A DNA stretch of 64,000 bases from CAVUCH01 sp963739995 (GCA_963739995.1 CAVUCH010000026.1:124001-188000); one strand, 5' to 3'. Positions 45,413 to 54,894 are shown, counted from the first letter of the stretch. Made by a program: numbers and translations. The notes: generated by a model from the letters alone, not told the origin.

Positions 45413-45571
45413 TCCACGCAATGCACAATGCACAATGCACGATGAAACGGTGATTCACGCACGGTCCAGGCCACAAATCGCGGGCGCCAGGCTTCGGTCT
45501 CGTGCCCTGCGACGCGGGATTTGTGCATTGTGCACTGTGCATTGTGCATTACAGGTCTTCTGACACCGCCG
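45413..45571. repeat. Inverted GTGCATT-type repeats between sco and coxB
   Basis: AATGCACAATGCACAATGCA at about 45420-45439 and its complement (TGTGCATTGTGCACTGTGCA and a further copy at about 45521-45550) form a long inverted repeat around an 80-bp centre. The same motif appears at 22117-22143. It lies inside the respiratory operon, so it would put a large hairpin in the mRNA between complex III/SCO and the oxidase genes. Confidence 0.8.
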
Positions 45572-46585
45572 ATGCAGCCACTCTTTCCCGAACAGGCGTC
45601 CACGATCGCCCCGCGCGTGGACAATCTGTATTTCTTCATCACCGCAGTCAGCGCGTTCTTCGCGCTCGTGGTGACGGTGCTCGTCATCGTCTTCGCCATC
45701 AAGTACCGGCGGCGGCATCCCGACGAGGTGGGGGCGCCGATTCACGGATCCCTGGCGCTCGAGCTGATCTGGACGGGCATCCCGTTCATCCTCGCGATGG
45801 TGATGTTCGTCTGGGGCGCCAGTGTGTATTTCGCGATCGCGCGGCCGCCGTCCGAAACGCTCGACATCTATGCCGTCGGCAAGCAGTGGATGTGGAAATT
45901 TCAGCACCGGGAAGGGCAGCGTGAGATCAACCGGCTTCACGTGCCCATCAACACGCCGGTGCGCATGGTCATCACGTCGGAAGACGTGCTCCACGACCTG
46001 TATCTGCCGTCGTTTCGCGTGAAGATGGACGCGATTCCCGGTCGCTACACGCAGCTCTGGTTCACCGCCACCAGGCTCGGCACGTATCACCTCTTCTGCG
46101 CGGAGTACTGCGGAACGAAGCACTCCGGCATGATTGGATCGGTGACAGTGATGGCGCAGGACGAGTACCAGACATGGCTGAGCGGCGGCGCGACGGAAGG
46201 CACGCTCGGGCAGGTGGGCGAGAAGCTGTTCACGCAGTTCGCGTGCGTCACCTGCCACGCGGGCGGCGATACGCAGCGCGGGCCCGTGTTGAACGGGCTG
46301 TTCGGGTCGCAGGTCACGTTGGCCAATGGTGAGAAAGTCGTCGCGGACAACGGCTACATCCGCGAGTCGATCCTGAACCCCCAGGCGAAGATCGTCGCGG
46401 GCTTCCCGCCGATCATGCCGACCTTCCAGGGGCAGGTGAGCGAAGAACAGCTGCTCGCGCTGACCGAATACATCAAGTCGCTGCCGCCCGGCAAGAGCGC
46501 TCCCGGTGTGGGCGGACAGGACTCTTCCGGTACGACGCAGCCGGCCGGCACCCAGCCGGCGGCTCCGTCGCAGCCCAGGCAATAG
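45572..46585 (+). CDS. coxB: Cytochrome c oxidase subunit II with fused cytochrome c (caa3-type)
   Basis: A 337-residue protein with two N-terminal helices (NLYFFITAVSAFFALVVTVL and LELIWTGIPFILAMVMFVWG). A cupredoxin CuA domain follows with ligands His about 141, Cys 176 and 180, His 184 and Met 187 (TYHLFCAEYCGTKHSGMIGS). A C-terminal class I cytochrome c has CVTCH at about 225-229 and Met in PPIMPTFQGQVSE. The fused haem domain marks a caa3 oxidase that takes electrons directly from complex III. The ATG at 45572 was chosen because upstream codons only translate the repeat. Confidence 0.95.
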   Translation: MQPLFPEQASTIAPRVDNLYFFITAVSAFFALVVTVLVIVFAIKYRRRHPDEVGAPIHGSLALELIWTGIPFILAMVMFVWGASVYFAIARPPSETLDIYAVGKQWMWKFQHREGQREINRLHVPINTPVRMVITSEDVLHDLYLPSFRVKMDAIPGRYTQLWFTATRLGTYHLFCAEYCGTKHSGMIGSVTVMAQDEYQTWLSGGATEGTLGQVGEKLFTQFACVTCHAGGDTQRGPVLNGLFGSQVTLANGEKVVADNGYIRESILNPQAKIVAGFPPIMPTFQGQVSEEQLLALTEYIKSLPPGKSAPGVGGQDSSGTTQPAGTQPAAPSQPRQ

Positions 46586-46591
46586 AGACCC

Positions 46592-48256
46592 ATGCCCCCC
46601 GAAATCACAACCGAGACGACGGCGAGCGCGCACCTGCGTGCCGCAGGCGCCGTGATGCCGGCGCGACATTACCTGAACGAGTCCGGCGGCTGGCAGTCGT
46701 GGCTGCTGACGACCGATCACAAGCGGATCGGGCTGCTGTACCTGTTCTCGATCACCGGCATGTTTTTCCTGGGCGGCTTTTTTGCGCTGCTCGTCCGGCT
46801 CGAGCTGCTGACGCCCGCCGGCGACCTGATGACGTCGGACGTCTACAATCGCGTGTTCACCATGCACGGCGTCATCATGGTGTTCTTCTTCCTGATCCCG
46901 TCGATTCCGGCCACGCTGGGAAACTTCCTGATCCCGCTCATGCTCGGCGCCAAGGATCTGGCGTTCCCGCGCATCAACCTCCTGAGTTGGTACCTGTACA
47001 TCATCGGCGGACTCTTCGGGCTGGTGGCGCTGATCGGCGGGGGCGTCGACACCGGGTGGACGTTCTATACGCCGTACAGCTCGATGGCGTCGAACTCCCG
47101 CGTGCTCACGGGCGCCGTCGGCGTGTTCGTCGCCGGGTTCTCGTCCATCCTCACGGGCCTCAACTTCATCGTCACGGTGCACCGGATGCGTGCGCCAGGC
47201 ATGACGTGGTTCCGGATGCCGCTGTTCGTCTGGGCGCACTACGCGACGAGCCTCATCATGATCCTCGGCACGCCGGTCGTGGCGATCACGATCCTGCTCG
47301 TGGCCTTCGAGCGCGTGCTGCGTGTCGGCGTGTTCGACCCGACGATCGGCGGCGACCCCGTGCTGTTCCAGCACCTGTTCTGGTTCTACTCGCATCCGGC
47401 CGTCTACATCATGGTGCTGCCGGGGATGGGCGTCATCAGCGAGATCGTCGCGGCCTTCTCGCGCAAGAACATCTTCGGCTACAGCTTCATCGCGTTTTCG
47501 AGCCTCGCCATCGCGGTGATCGGCTTCCTCGTGTGGGGCCATCACATGTTCGTCTCGGGCGAGACGCCGTATTCGGCGCTGGTCTTCTCGATCATCACCT
47601 ACCTGGTGGCGGTGCCCTCCGCGATCAAGACGTTCAACTGGACGGCGACCCTCTACAAGGGGTCGATCTCCTACGAAACCCCGATGCTCTACGGGTTCGG
47701 GTTCATCGGACTGTTCCTGATCGGCGGGCTGACCGGCCTGTTCCTCGCGGCGATCGGCCTCGACGTGCACGTGCACGACACCTATTTCGTGGTCGCCCAC
47801 TTCCACTACATCATGGTGGGCGGGACGCTCATGGCGTACCTGGGCGGGCTGCACTACTGGTGGCCGAAGATGACCGGGAAGCTTTATCCGGAGGCGTGGG
47901 CGAAGCTGAGCGCACTGCTGGTGTTCGTCGGTTTCAACCTGACGTTCTTCCCGCAGTTCATCGTCGGATACCTCGGCATGCCCCGCCGGTATCACATGTA
48001 CCCGCCGGAGTTCCAGGTGCTGAACGTGCTCTCCACCGCGGGCGCCACGATCCTGGGGGTTGGCTACGTCTTTCCGATGGTGTATTTCGCCTGGTCGTGG
48101 AAGTACGGCAAGCCCGCGGGCGACAACCCTTTCAACGTCAGAGGGCTCGAGTGGGAGACGACGTCCCCGCCGCCGACCTTCAACTTCGATCGGACGCCGA
48201 TTGTGACCGACGCGACGCACAGCTACGCGCACGACACGGAGGCCAAAGTTGTCTGA
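46592..48256 (+). CDS. coxA: Cytochrome c oxidase subunit I, A2 type (YSHPxVY)
   Basis: A 554-residue haem-copper oxidase core with twelve helices. Ligands are His about 92 (FTMHGVIMV, low-spin haem), FWFYSHPAVYIM (CuB His about 268 and the Tyr 272 cross-link), WGHHMF (317-318) and VVAHFHYIMVG (403, 405). The Glu of HPEVY is replaced and a YS pair precedes, which is the hallmark of the A2 subfamily of proton-pumping oxidases. It reduces O2 to water. Its 3' end overlaps coxC by 8 bp. Confidence 0.96.
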   Translation: MPPEITTETTASAHLRAAGAVMPARHYLNESGGWQSWLLTTDHKRIGLLYLFSITGMFFLGGFFALLVRLELLTPAGDLMTSDVYNRVFTMHGVIMVFFFLIPSIPATLGNFLIPLMLGAKDLAFPRINLLSWYLYIIGGLFGLVALIGGGVDTGWTFYTPYSSMASNSRVLTGAVGVFVAGFSSILTGLNFIVTVHRMRAPGMTWFRMPLFVWAHYATSLIMILGTPVVAITILLVAFERVLRVGVFDPTIGGDPVLFQHLFWFYSHPAVYIMVLPGMGVISEIVAAFSRKNIFGYSFIAFSSLAIAVIGFLVWGHHMFVSGETPYSALVFSIITYLVAVPSAIKTFNWTATLYKGSISYETPMLYGFGFIGLFLIGGLTGLFLAAIGLDVHVHDTYFVVAHFHYIMVGGTLMAYLGGLHYWWPKMTGKLYPEAWAKLSALLVFVGFNLTFFPQFIVGYLGMPRRYHMYPPEFQVLNVLSTAGATILGVGYVFPMVYFAWSWKYGKPAGDNPFNVRGLEWETTSPPPTFNFDRTPIVTDATHSYAHDTEAKVV

Positions 48257-48983
48257 CGCGGCTCTCGCCCACGCCGCCGCCGACGCGGGGACCGATGCCC
48301 ACGGGCACGTCCGGCTGCAACATCACTTCGATACGCTCGGTCAGCAGAAGGCGGCGGCCAGCCTGGGCATGTGGGTGTTCATCGCGCAGGAGATCATGTT
48401 CTTCGGCGGGATGTTCACGGCCTACCTGGTTTACCGCCTCTGGTTCTTCGCAGGCTACACCGCGGCCAGCCGCGAGCTCGACCTCATTCTCGGCGGCATC
48501 AACACGGCCGTGCTGATCGCGTCGTCGCTCACCGTCGCCCTCGCCGTGCACGCGGCACACGAGGGCAAGCAGCGGCAGATCCTGGGGTACCTGGGCGCGA
48601 CGCTCCTGCTCGGCCTGGTGTTCCTCGTAATCAAGTACGTCGAGTACGAGTCGAAGTTCCAGCTGCACCACGCGCACCACGCAAACGCGATGGTCCGGCT
48701 CTTCCCGATGCAGGGCTGGTTCCACGTGGACGGGGAGCTCGCGCCCGTGGCGAACGAGATGCGGATGTTCATGATTCTGTACTTTGCGCTGACCGGCATG
48801 CATGCGCTGCACATGATCATCGGCATCGCGCTGCTGCTCGTGATCATGAACATGGCCCGCAAGGGCGCGTTCACGCCGCGGTGGTACACGCCGGTCGAGA
48901 TGTTCGGCCTGTACTGGCACTTCGTGGACATCGTCTGGATATTCCTGTTCCCACTGCTCTATCTCGTCAACCGACACCACTGA
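48249..48983 (+). CDS. coxC: Cytochrome c oxidase subunit III
   Basis: A 244-residue protein with about five to seven helices. SLGMWVFIAQEIMFFGGMFT carries the conserved Glu region, AVLIASSLTVALAVHAAHEG and GATLLLGLVFLVIKYVEY follow, and GLYWHFVDIVWIFLFPLLYL ends it. It starts at a TTG inside coxA (8-bp overlap), implying coupling. It stabilises the core subunit. Confidence 0.93.
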   Translation: MSDAALAHAAADAGTDAHGHVRLQHHFDTLGQQKAAASLGMWVFIAQEIMFFGGMFTAYLVYRLWFFAGYTAASRELDLILGGINTAVLIASSLTVALAVHAAHEGKQRQILGYLGATLLLGLVFLVIKYVEYESKFQLHHAHHANAMVRLFPMQGWFHVDGELAPVANEMRMFMILYFALTGMHALHMIIGIALLLVIMNMARKGAFTPRWYTPVEMFGLYWHFVDIVWIFLFPLLYLVNRHH

Positions 48984-48987
48984 AGCC

Positions 48988-49326
48988 ATGTCGTCATACG
49001 AATTCGCGGAACACGAAGAATACGAGGAGCACGTCGTTCCGAAGAGCCTCTACCTGGCTATCTTCGGCGCGCTGATGGTGCTGACGCTCATCACCGTGGC
49101 CGTTGCCTTCATCGACCTCGGGAACCTGAACGTCGCGATAGCGATGGTCGTAGCGGTGATCAAGGCGACGCTGGTCGTGCTGTTCTTCATGCACGTCAAG
49201 TACGCTTCGCTGACCACGAAGCTGGTGGTCATCTCCAGCATGGTGTGGCTCGGGTTCCTGTTCTTCATCACCCTGAGCGATTACCTGACGCGCGGCTGGC
49301 TCGTGGCGCCGCCGATTGCGCGGTAA
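48988..49326 (+). CDS. Cytochrome c oxidase subunit IV (caa3-type CtaF/CoxD-like)
   Basis: A 112-residue protein with three helices (LYLAIFGALMVLTLITVAVA, AIAMVVAVIKATLVVLFFMH, LVVISSMVWLGFLFFITL). The Lys in VIKATLVVLFFMHVKY is typical of this family. It is the small last subunit of the oxidase and the last gene of the operon, ending just before a repeat-rich inverted structure. Confidence 0.9.
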   Translation: MSSYEFAEHEEYEEHVVPKSLYLAIFGALMVLTLITVAVAFIDLGNLNVAIAMVVAVIKATLVVLFFMHVKYASLTTKLVVISSMVWLGFLFFITLSDYLTRGWLVAPPIAR

Positions 49327-49445
49327 GGGCTAAGGGCTAGGGCTGAGGGCCAAAGGCTAAGGGTCAAAGGCTAAGGCCCAAGTTCTCCGTATCGTGCTTG
49401 TGCGCCCCTCCCCTTTAGCCTTTGGCCCTTAGCCTTTTGGCCTTA
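49325..49445. repeat. AAGGGCTA-type repeats forming a bidirectional terminator-like structure
   Basis: Degenerate repeats of TAAGGGCTAAGGGC and CCAAAGGCTAAGGGTCAAAG at about 49325-49380 are mirrored by CCTTTAGCCTTTGGCCC and TTAGCCTTTTGGCCTTA at about 49412-49446. The arms can pair over much of their length. They separate the convergent coxD-like and hemH genes and the right arm touches the 3' end of hemH. Confidence 0.8.
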
Positions 49446-50456
49446 CGCCCACCCTTCCAGCTGCTCGAGCACGATCTCGGTCATCGCGGCAATCCAGCGC
49501 GGGCGATCGTTGAGCCCGCCGACGAGCTGCAGCGTCTCGCCACCGGCCGCCCGGAACTGTTCGAGTCCGACGTGCCCGATTTCGTCGACTGTCTCCAGGC
49601 AGTCGGCAACGAAGCCCGGACAGATGACCGTGACATGGCGAACACCGGTCCGTGCCAGTCCGACGAGGGTTTCGTCGGTGTACGGACGCAGCCAGGGTTG
49701 CCGGCCGGCGCGCGATTGATACGTCATCAGGTAGGTGCCATTCTCCCATCCGGCCCGTGCAGCCAGCGACCGCGCGGTCGCTTCGCAATGCGACGCGTAC
49801 GGGTCGCCGCGATCGACGTAGCGCTGCGGGATGCCGTGGAAGGAGATGAGGATTCTGTCGGGCGGCCGGGGCAGGGTTGTCATCGCCTCACGAACGGACT
49901 GCGAGAGCGCGTCGATATAGGCCGTATGGGCATAGTATGGCGGGACCACCCTGAGCGCCGGCACGAACCGCAACATCGACAGCTGCCTGAACACCTCGTC
50001 GTAGGTCGATCCCGTCGTTGCGCCTGCGTACTGCGGGTAGAGTGGAAAGAGCAGCAGCCGGTCCGCCCCCCAGTCGAGCAGCTCGCGCACGGCCGACCCG
50101 ATCGACGGACTGCCGTAGCGCATGCCCAGCGCCACCTTGAAGCGTCCCGGCTCGCGGCGATTGAGGGCGGCTTCGAGCGCCCCCGCCTGCGATCGCGAGA
50201 TGACGAGCAACGGCGAGCCGCCGTCGGACCAGATCCGCCGATAGAGCGCAGCCGAGTGGCGAGGCCGGCGCGGCAAGACGAGTAACCTCAGGACGAACCA
50301 CCAGAGCAGCCGGTTGCGCTCGACAACGCGGGGGTCGCTCAGAAACTCCCGCAGGTATCGACGAAGCGCCGCCGGGGTCGGCGCATCGGGCGTGCCGAGC
50401 TGAGCGAGCAGCACGCCTATCCGGCGATCCTTGTCTTGCGCCAGCAGTCCCTCCAC
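49443..50456 (-). CDS. hemH: Ferrochelatase
   Basis: A 337-residue ferrochelatase. GVLLAQLGTPDAPTPAALRR is the N-terminal glycine-rich start, and LREFLSDPRVVE and LFPLYPQYAGATTGSTYDEV follow. The catalytic region is ILISFHGIPQRYVDRGDPY (metal-binding His), and VTVICPGFVADCLETVDEIG carries the conserved Glu. It inserts Fe(II) into porphyrin, the last step of protohaem synthesis, beside operons that need much haem. It is divergent from the hemG-like gene. Confidence 0.95.
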   Translation of the reverse strand: MEGLLAQDKDRRIGVLLAQLGTPDAPTPAALRRYLREFLSDPRVVERNRLLWWFVLRLLVLPRRPRHSAALYRRIWSDGGSPLLVISRSQAGALEAALNRREPGRFKVALGMRYGSPSIGSAVRELLDWGADRLLLFPLYPQYAGATTGSTYDEVFRQLSMLRFVPALRVVPPYYAHTAYIDALSQSVREAMTTLPRPPDRILISFHGIPQRYVDRGDPYASHCEATARSLAARAGWENGTYLMTYQSRAGRQPWLRPYTDETLVGLARTGVRHVTVICPGFVADCLETVDEIGHVGLEQFRAAGGETLQLVGGLNDRPRWIAAMTEIVLEQLEGWA

Positions 50457-50515
50457 ACCAGCTTTCCTGCAACAAACCGTGACAATGCGGTAGACCTTTC
50501 CCTATCATAGCTGGC

Positions 50516-50782
50516 GTGTCACAGCCTTCGGTCGTCCTGACCGCCCGTGTCGGACGTGACGTCGACCAGGCTGATTTCACCTTGCCTCACGGTTGCTTGT
50601 GCCTCGCACAACTTTCCGGGGAGCTCCACCCGATGGTCGCCGACGGCCGGCTGCGGATCGCCGAAGGCGAGCTGCCGCTCACCGAGGCGGGCCTGCCGTT
50701 TCATCCCGATGCCGCCGTGTTCCTGCCTCGACCCCTTCGGATGAAGCAGGCGGAACGTCTGATCTTCTCGAGAGTCCTATGA
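50516..50782 (+). CDS. Small hypothetical protein coupled to the hemG-like gene
   Basis: An 88-residue frame that I do not recognise, opening with a GTG and containing LPHGCLCLAQLSGELHPMVA and FLPRPLRMKQAERLIF. The only support is its position: its TGA overlaps the ATG of the hemG-like gene in an ATGA arrangement and it fills most of the space between the two haem genes. It could also be non-coding. Confidence 0.35.
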   Translation: MSQPSVVLTARVGRDVDQADFTLPHGCLCLAQLSGELHPMVADGRLRIAEGELPLTEAGLPFHPDAAVFLPRPLRMKQAERLIFSRVL

Positions 50783-51976
50783 GGGCCGTCACGGTGGTCG
50801 GGGGAGGTTTCTCCGGGCTTGCGACCGCGTACTATCTGTCGAGCGCAGGAATCCCCGTCGAGATCGTCGAGAAGACCGATCGGCTCGGCGGCCTGATCGC
50901 GACGCTCCAGACGCCACACGGTCCCGTCGAGACCGCGGCGATCGGGATGAGGAACTTCGCTCGCGTCGATGCCGTGTGCCGCGATCTCGGGCTCCAGATG
51001 CTTTCCTCCACCCGGTCGTCCGCCGGCGCGCGTTACATCTACCGCCAGCGACCCAGGCGGTGGCCATTGAACCCCGGGGAGTGGCTCGCGGTTGCCGCGC
51101 GGTTCGCGACGGCGACGGCGCGGGGCTCGCGCTTGCCTCGGCCGCTCGAGACCGTCGAACAATTTGGTGCGCGTGTGGTGGGACGTCGGGCGACCCGGTG
51201 GCTCCTCGGTCCAACCCTTCAGGGCATATACGCCGGCGATCCTGCGTGCCTGAGCGCCTCGCTGGTGTTTGGCGCGCGGGAGCGGCCCGCGCAACCTGCA
51301 CGGAAGGGCCTGGTGTCACCTGCAGGCGGGATGCAGCAGCTGATCGACGCCCTCGAGTGGCGCCTGCGGACGCGCGACGTGAGCATTCGCCTGAATACCC
51401 CAGCACGGCTGGATGGCTCGACGCCGGCCGTCATCTGCACATCGGCCCGCGATGCGGCGGAATGCCTCCGGGACGTTGCACCGGCCGCCAGCCAGGCGCT
51501 GTCGACGATTGACATGCTCCCCCTCGTCCGCATCACCGCCTTCTACCCCGATGAGGAGACGCATCAACGGGGGCGCGGCATCCTTTTTCCGCGTGGTGGA
51601 GACATTCGCGCGCTCGGCGTGCTGTTCAACGCCAACATCTTTCCTCACCGGGGCGGGCAGTACCTCGGAAAGTTGGATCTACGGAGGCGCGGCCGATCGC
51701 CACGTCGTGCATCTCTCCGACGACGATCTGGCCGCGGTGATGGATCGCGATCGGCACTCGCTCTGCGGCCGATCCGTGCCGCCCGCCGCGCGGTTGGTGC
51801 ACCGTTGGCGCGCGGCGCTGCCGCACTATGACGTGCAGCTCGAATCGGTGCGGGCAAGCGGCTTCGAGCTGCCGAAGGGTGTCTTCCTCGTGGGGAACTA
51901 CGTGGGAGGCATCGGCGTGACCATGCTGCTCGAGCAGGCCGCTGCCGTGGCCACCCGGGTGAGCGAGATGGCGTAA
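50779..51976 (+). CDS. Protoporphyrinogen/coproporphyrinogen oxidase-like flavoprotein (frameshifted)
   Basis: A flavin amine-oxidase-fold protein of about 398 residues once one base is removed. RAVTVVGGGFSGLATAYYLS is the FAD-binding Rossmann motif. RKGLVSPAGGMQQLIDALEW is the family's conserved middle. The first frame reads to ALGVLFNANIFPHRG and then derails in the G run at about 51650-51657; the next frame continues GSTSESWIYGGAADRHVVHL and ends LPKGVFLVGNYVGGIGVTML, the C-terminal FAD motif. The role next to hemH is porphyrinogen oxidation. Either a real lesion or a homopolymer error is possible. Confidence 0.8.
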
Positions 51977-52062
51977 TCGGGTGAGGCAGCCCACACTCGC
52001 CTGATGGCGCCAGGTTTCGGCTCTCGAGAGTTCTTGTCCAGTGCGCGGGAGGAGGAAGCTCG

Positions 52063-53268
52063 ATGTTCAGTCGCCCCGATCCTGATGTTCTCGTCGTCGG
52101 CGCCGGTCCGGTCGGTCTCGTCGCAGCCTTGTTTCTGCAGCAGTACGGGGTCCGCGTGGAGATCGTCGACGTCAGCCAGCGGACGACCCAACACAGTTAC
52201 GCCCTCGCGCTCCATCCGCGCACGCTCCGGATTCTCGACGAGGCAGGACTCTCCGAAGGGCTGATCCGCGCGGGGCGGAAGGTGACGAAGGTCGCTTACT
52301 ACGAAGGACGGGAGAGGCGCGCCGAGATCGACTATTCGGCTCTCGCGTCCAAACATCCGTATCTCCTCGTCACCCGCCAGAGCATGCTGGAAAGGGCCGC
52401 CGAAGAGGCGCTCCGCCGCCAGAAGCTCAAGGTCCTCTGGGGACACCGGCTCCAGGCCCTCACCGTGGACGGCGCGACCATCCGGGCGGAGGTCGCGAAG
52501 CTCGACCCGGTCGCGACTGGCTACCCCGTCGCGCGAAGTGAGTGGGTCGTCGCGCGAAGCGAGACGATCCGCCCCGCCTATGTAATCGGCGCGGACGGGT
52601 ACGACTCGGCCGTGAGGCGGATGTCCGGCATCGAGATGGCCGAGCACGGCGCGGGGCAAGTCTTCTCCGTCTACGAAATCGAGGCGACGGGGGAGCTTCC
52701 CGCCGACGTGCGCGTCAATCTCGATCCGGACCTGGCGAGCGTCTACTGGCCTCTCGAGGAGGGGCGATGCCGCTGGGGATTCGAGATTCAGGACGCCTCC
52801 GGACACGACGCATCGATGGCGCGGCTCGAACAGCTGATCGCCGCGAGGGCTCCCTGGTGCACGGCACGGCCCACTCAGATTTACTGGTCGACGCTCGGCC
52901 TGTTCGAGCGCCGCCTGGCGCGATGCTTCGGGAAAGGAGACGTCTGGCTCGCGGGGGATGCCGCCCACCTGGCGGCTCCGGTCGGCGTGCACAGCATGAA
53001 TTCGGGCCTGGTGGAAGCGCGCGAGCTGGCAGTGCGCATCTCGAGGATCCGGAGCGCGGGGGCAGCGCCGTCGCTTCTCCAGGAGTTCGGGACCGAGATG
53101 CACGAGGCGTGGCAATGGCTACTCGACGCCGGGCGGGCGGTCCGCGCGCTTCCGGGGGCAGCCCCGTGGGTCCGGCAGACGGCGCCGAGGATTCTCGCCT
53201 GCCTTCCTGCCTCGGGAGACGACGTCGAACCGCTGCTCCAGCAGATCGGCCTCACGGCCGCGCCGTGA
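52063..53268 (+). CDS. FAD-dependent monooxygenase (PHBH/UbiH-like)
   Basis: A 401-residue class A flavoprotein monooxygenase. DVLVVGAGPVGLVAALFLQQ is the GxGxxG FAD motif, RPAYVIGADGYDSAVRR the DG motif, and VWLAGDAAHLAAPVGVHSMN the GD motif. The substrate is unknown; aromatic or quinone hydroxylation is typical. A short in-gene duplication encodes VARSE twice near 52530-52560. The codon use favours CTC for Leu, like the following respiratory genes, so it probably belongs to the same block. Confidence 0.88.
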   Translation: MFSRPDPDVLVVGAGPVGLVAALFLQQYGVRVEIVDVSQRTTQHSYALALHPRTLRILDEAGLSEGLIRAGRKVTKVAYYEGRERRAEIDYSALASKHPYLLVTRQSMLERAAEEALRRQKLKVLWGHRLQALTVDGATIRAEVAKLDPVATGYPVARSEWVVARSETIRPAYVIGADGYDSAVRRMSGIEMAEHGAGQVFSVYEIEATGELPADVRVNLDPDLASVYWPLEEGRCRWGFEIQDASGHDASMARLEQLIAARAPWCTARPTQIYWSTLGLFERRLARCFGKGDVWLAGDAAHLAAPVGVHSMNSGLVEARELAVRISRIRSAGAAPSLLQEFGTEMHEAWQWLLDAGRAVRALPGAAPWVRQTAPRILACLPASGDDVEPLLQQIGLTAAP

Positions 53269-53427
53269 GGGTGCGACGCCGGTCTCCGGCCTGCCTTCGC
53301 CGCTGAGTGTTCGGCGAGGTCTCGCCGGAGCGCGCGTGACGAGCGAGCGCGCGAAGGCCGGCGCTTGACTCCCGCGATACACGATGATAGAAACGCCGCT
53401 CCGACCAACTCGACGCGGGGAACAGGC

Positions 53428-54894
53428 TTGGCCCAAACGGAAGCAGAACTGCTCGACACCCCTGTCGCGGGCCATCCCACGCTCATCCTCCGCTCGCCGG
53501 ATTTCCACTCAATCACCGAGGCGGTTGCGGAGCCGCTCGAGCGGCGGACGCCGATCGGCTGGTGGCTCCTCTTCATCCCGTCCCTCGCGCTCCTCAGCCT
53601 TCTTGGCGTGGCGGTGTCGTGGCTTTTCTGGGAGGGGATTGGCGTCTGGGGTCTCAACGTTCCTGTCGGCTGGGCGTGGGACATCACGAACTTCGTGTTC
53701 TGGGTCGGGATAGGGCACGCCGGGACGCTCATCTCGGCGATCCTCTTCCTCTTCCGCCAGAAATGGCGCACCTCGATCAACCGTTCCGCGGAGGCGATGA
53801 CCATCTTCGCGGTCATGTGCGCCCTGACGTTCCCGGGGATCCACGTGGGACGCGTCTGGGTGGCCTACTGGATGTTCCCGATCCCGAACCAGATGGGCAT
53901 GTGGCCCAACTTCAGGAGCCCTCTTCTCTGGGACGTCTTTGCGGTCAGCATCTACGGAACCGTCTCGGTGCTGTTTTGGTATGTCGGGCTGATCCCGGAC
54001 CTGGCGACGATCCGCGATCGGGCGAACACCCGCACGCGGAAGTTCGTTTACGGGCTCCTGGCCCTCGGATGGCGGGGCTCCGTGCGGCAATGGCATCACT
54101 ATGAGACCGCCTACCTCATTCTCGCCGCCCTCGCGACGCCGCTGGTCCTCTCCGTCCATTCGATTGTCTCGATGGATTTCGCGGTCTCCGTCCTCCCGGG
54201 CTGGCACACGACGGTCTTCCCGCCCTACTTCGTCGCGGGCGCGATCTTCTCCGGGTTTGCCATGGTGCTGACGCTCATGGTGATCTGCCGAAAGGCGTTC
54301 CGCCTCGAGCACATCATCACCCTCCGGCACTTCGACTACATGGCGAAGATCATGCTCGTGACCGGGTCGATGGTCGGCTACGCCTATGCCACGGAGTTCT
54401 ACACCGCCTGGTACAGCGGGAACCCTTACGAGCTCTTCGCGTTCCTGAACCGCGCGCTGGGACCGTATGCGTGGGCCTACTGGATCATGGTCACCTGCAA
54501 CGTGATCAGCCCGCAGATCTTCTGGTTCAAGAAGGCGCGCACGAGCATACCGGTCCTGTTCGCCCTGTCGATCGTCATCAACGTCGGCATGTGGTTCGAA
54601 CGGTTCGTGATCATCGTGACGTCGCTGCACCGTGACTTCCTTCCCTCGGCGTGGGGTTACTTCACTCCCACAATCTGGGACGTGGCGTGCCTGCTCGGAA
54701 GCTTCGGGCTCTTCTTCACGATGTTCTGCCTGTTCGTGCGCTTTCTTCCGATGGTTGCAACCGCGGAGGTCAAGACGGTCCTGCCGCAGGCCGATCCGCA
54801 TTGGCAGCGCGGCCCCGAACGCGAGGTCAAGGACAACCGGGCCGCGCCGCGGCCCCGTGGGGCGCCGGAGCCCACTCCAGAAGGGGCCTCTTGA
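53428..54894 (+). CDS. ActC-like NrfD-family membrane protein (second complex III-type cluster)
   Basis: A protein of about 488 residues clearly paralogous to ActC at 39923-41347, with ten helices: GVWGLNVPVGWAWDITNFVF, WVGIGHAGTLISAILFLFRQ, SVHSIVSMDFAVSVLPGWHT and NVGMWFERFVIIVTSLHRDF. The start is uncertain: TTG at 53428 after GGGGAACAGG, or TTG at 53365. No actA or actB precedes it, which is unusual for this family. It shares TGATG with the ActD-like gene. Leu codons are mainly CTC. Confidence 0.9.
   Translation: MAQTEAELLDTPVAGHPTLILRSPDFHSITEAVAEPLERRTPIGWWLLFIPSLALLSLLGVAVSWLFWEGIGVWGLNVPVGWAWDITNFVFWVGIGHAGTLISAILFLFRQKWRTSINRSAEAMTIFAVMCALTFPGIHVGRVWVAYWMFPIPNQMGMWPNFRSPLLWDVFAVSIYGTVSVLFWYVGLIPDLATIRDRANTRTRKFVYGLLALGWRGSVRQWHHYETAYLILAALATPLVLSVHSIVSMDFAVSVLPGWHTTVFPPYFVAGAIFSGFAMVLTLMVICRKAFRLEHIITLRHFDYMAKIMLVTGSMVGYAYATEFYTAWYSGNPYELFAFLNRALGPYAWAYWIMVTCNVISPQIFWFKKARTSIPVLFALSIVINVGMWFERFVIIVTSLHRDFLPSAWGYFTPTIWDVACLLGSFGLFFTMFCLFVRFLPMVATAEVKTVLPQADPHWQRGPEREVKDNRAAPRPRGAPEPTPEGAS

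Noticed and set aside
45455..48232. A 925-codon open frame opposite coxB and coxA
   Set aside because: Compositional shadow of conserved oxidase genes.
53281..53427. An extended N terminus of the ActC-like protein from upstream TTG codons
   Set aside because: The extra residues are not similar to the ActC N terminus and a Shine-Dalgarno-like GGGGA favours 53428, though this is not certain.
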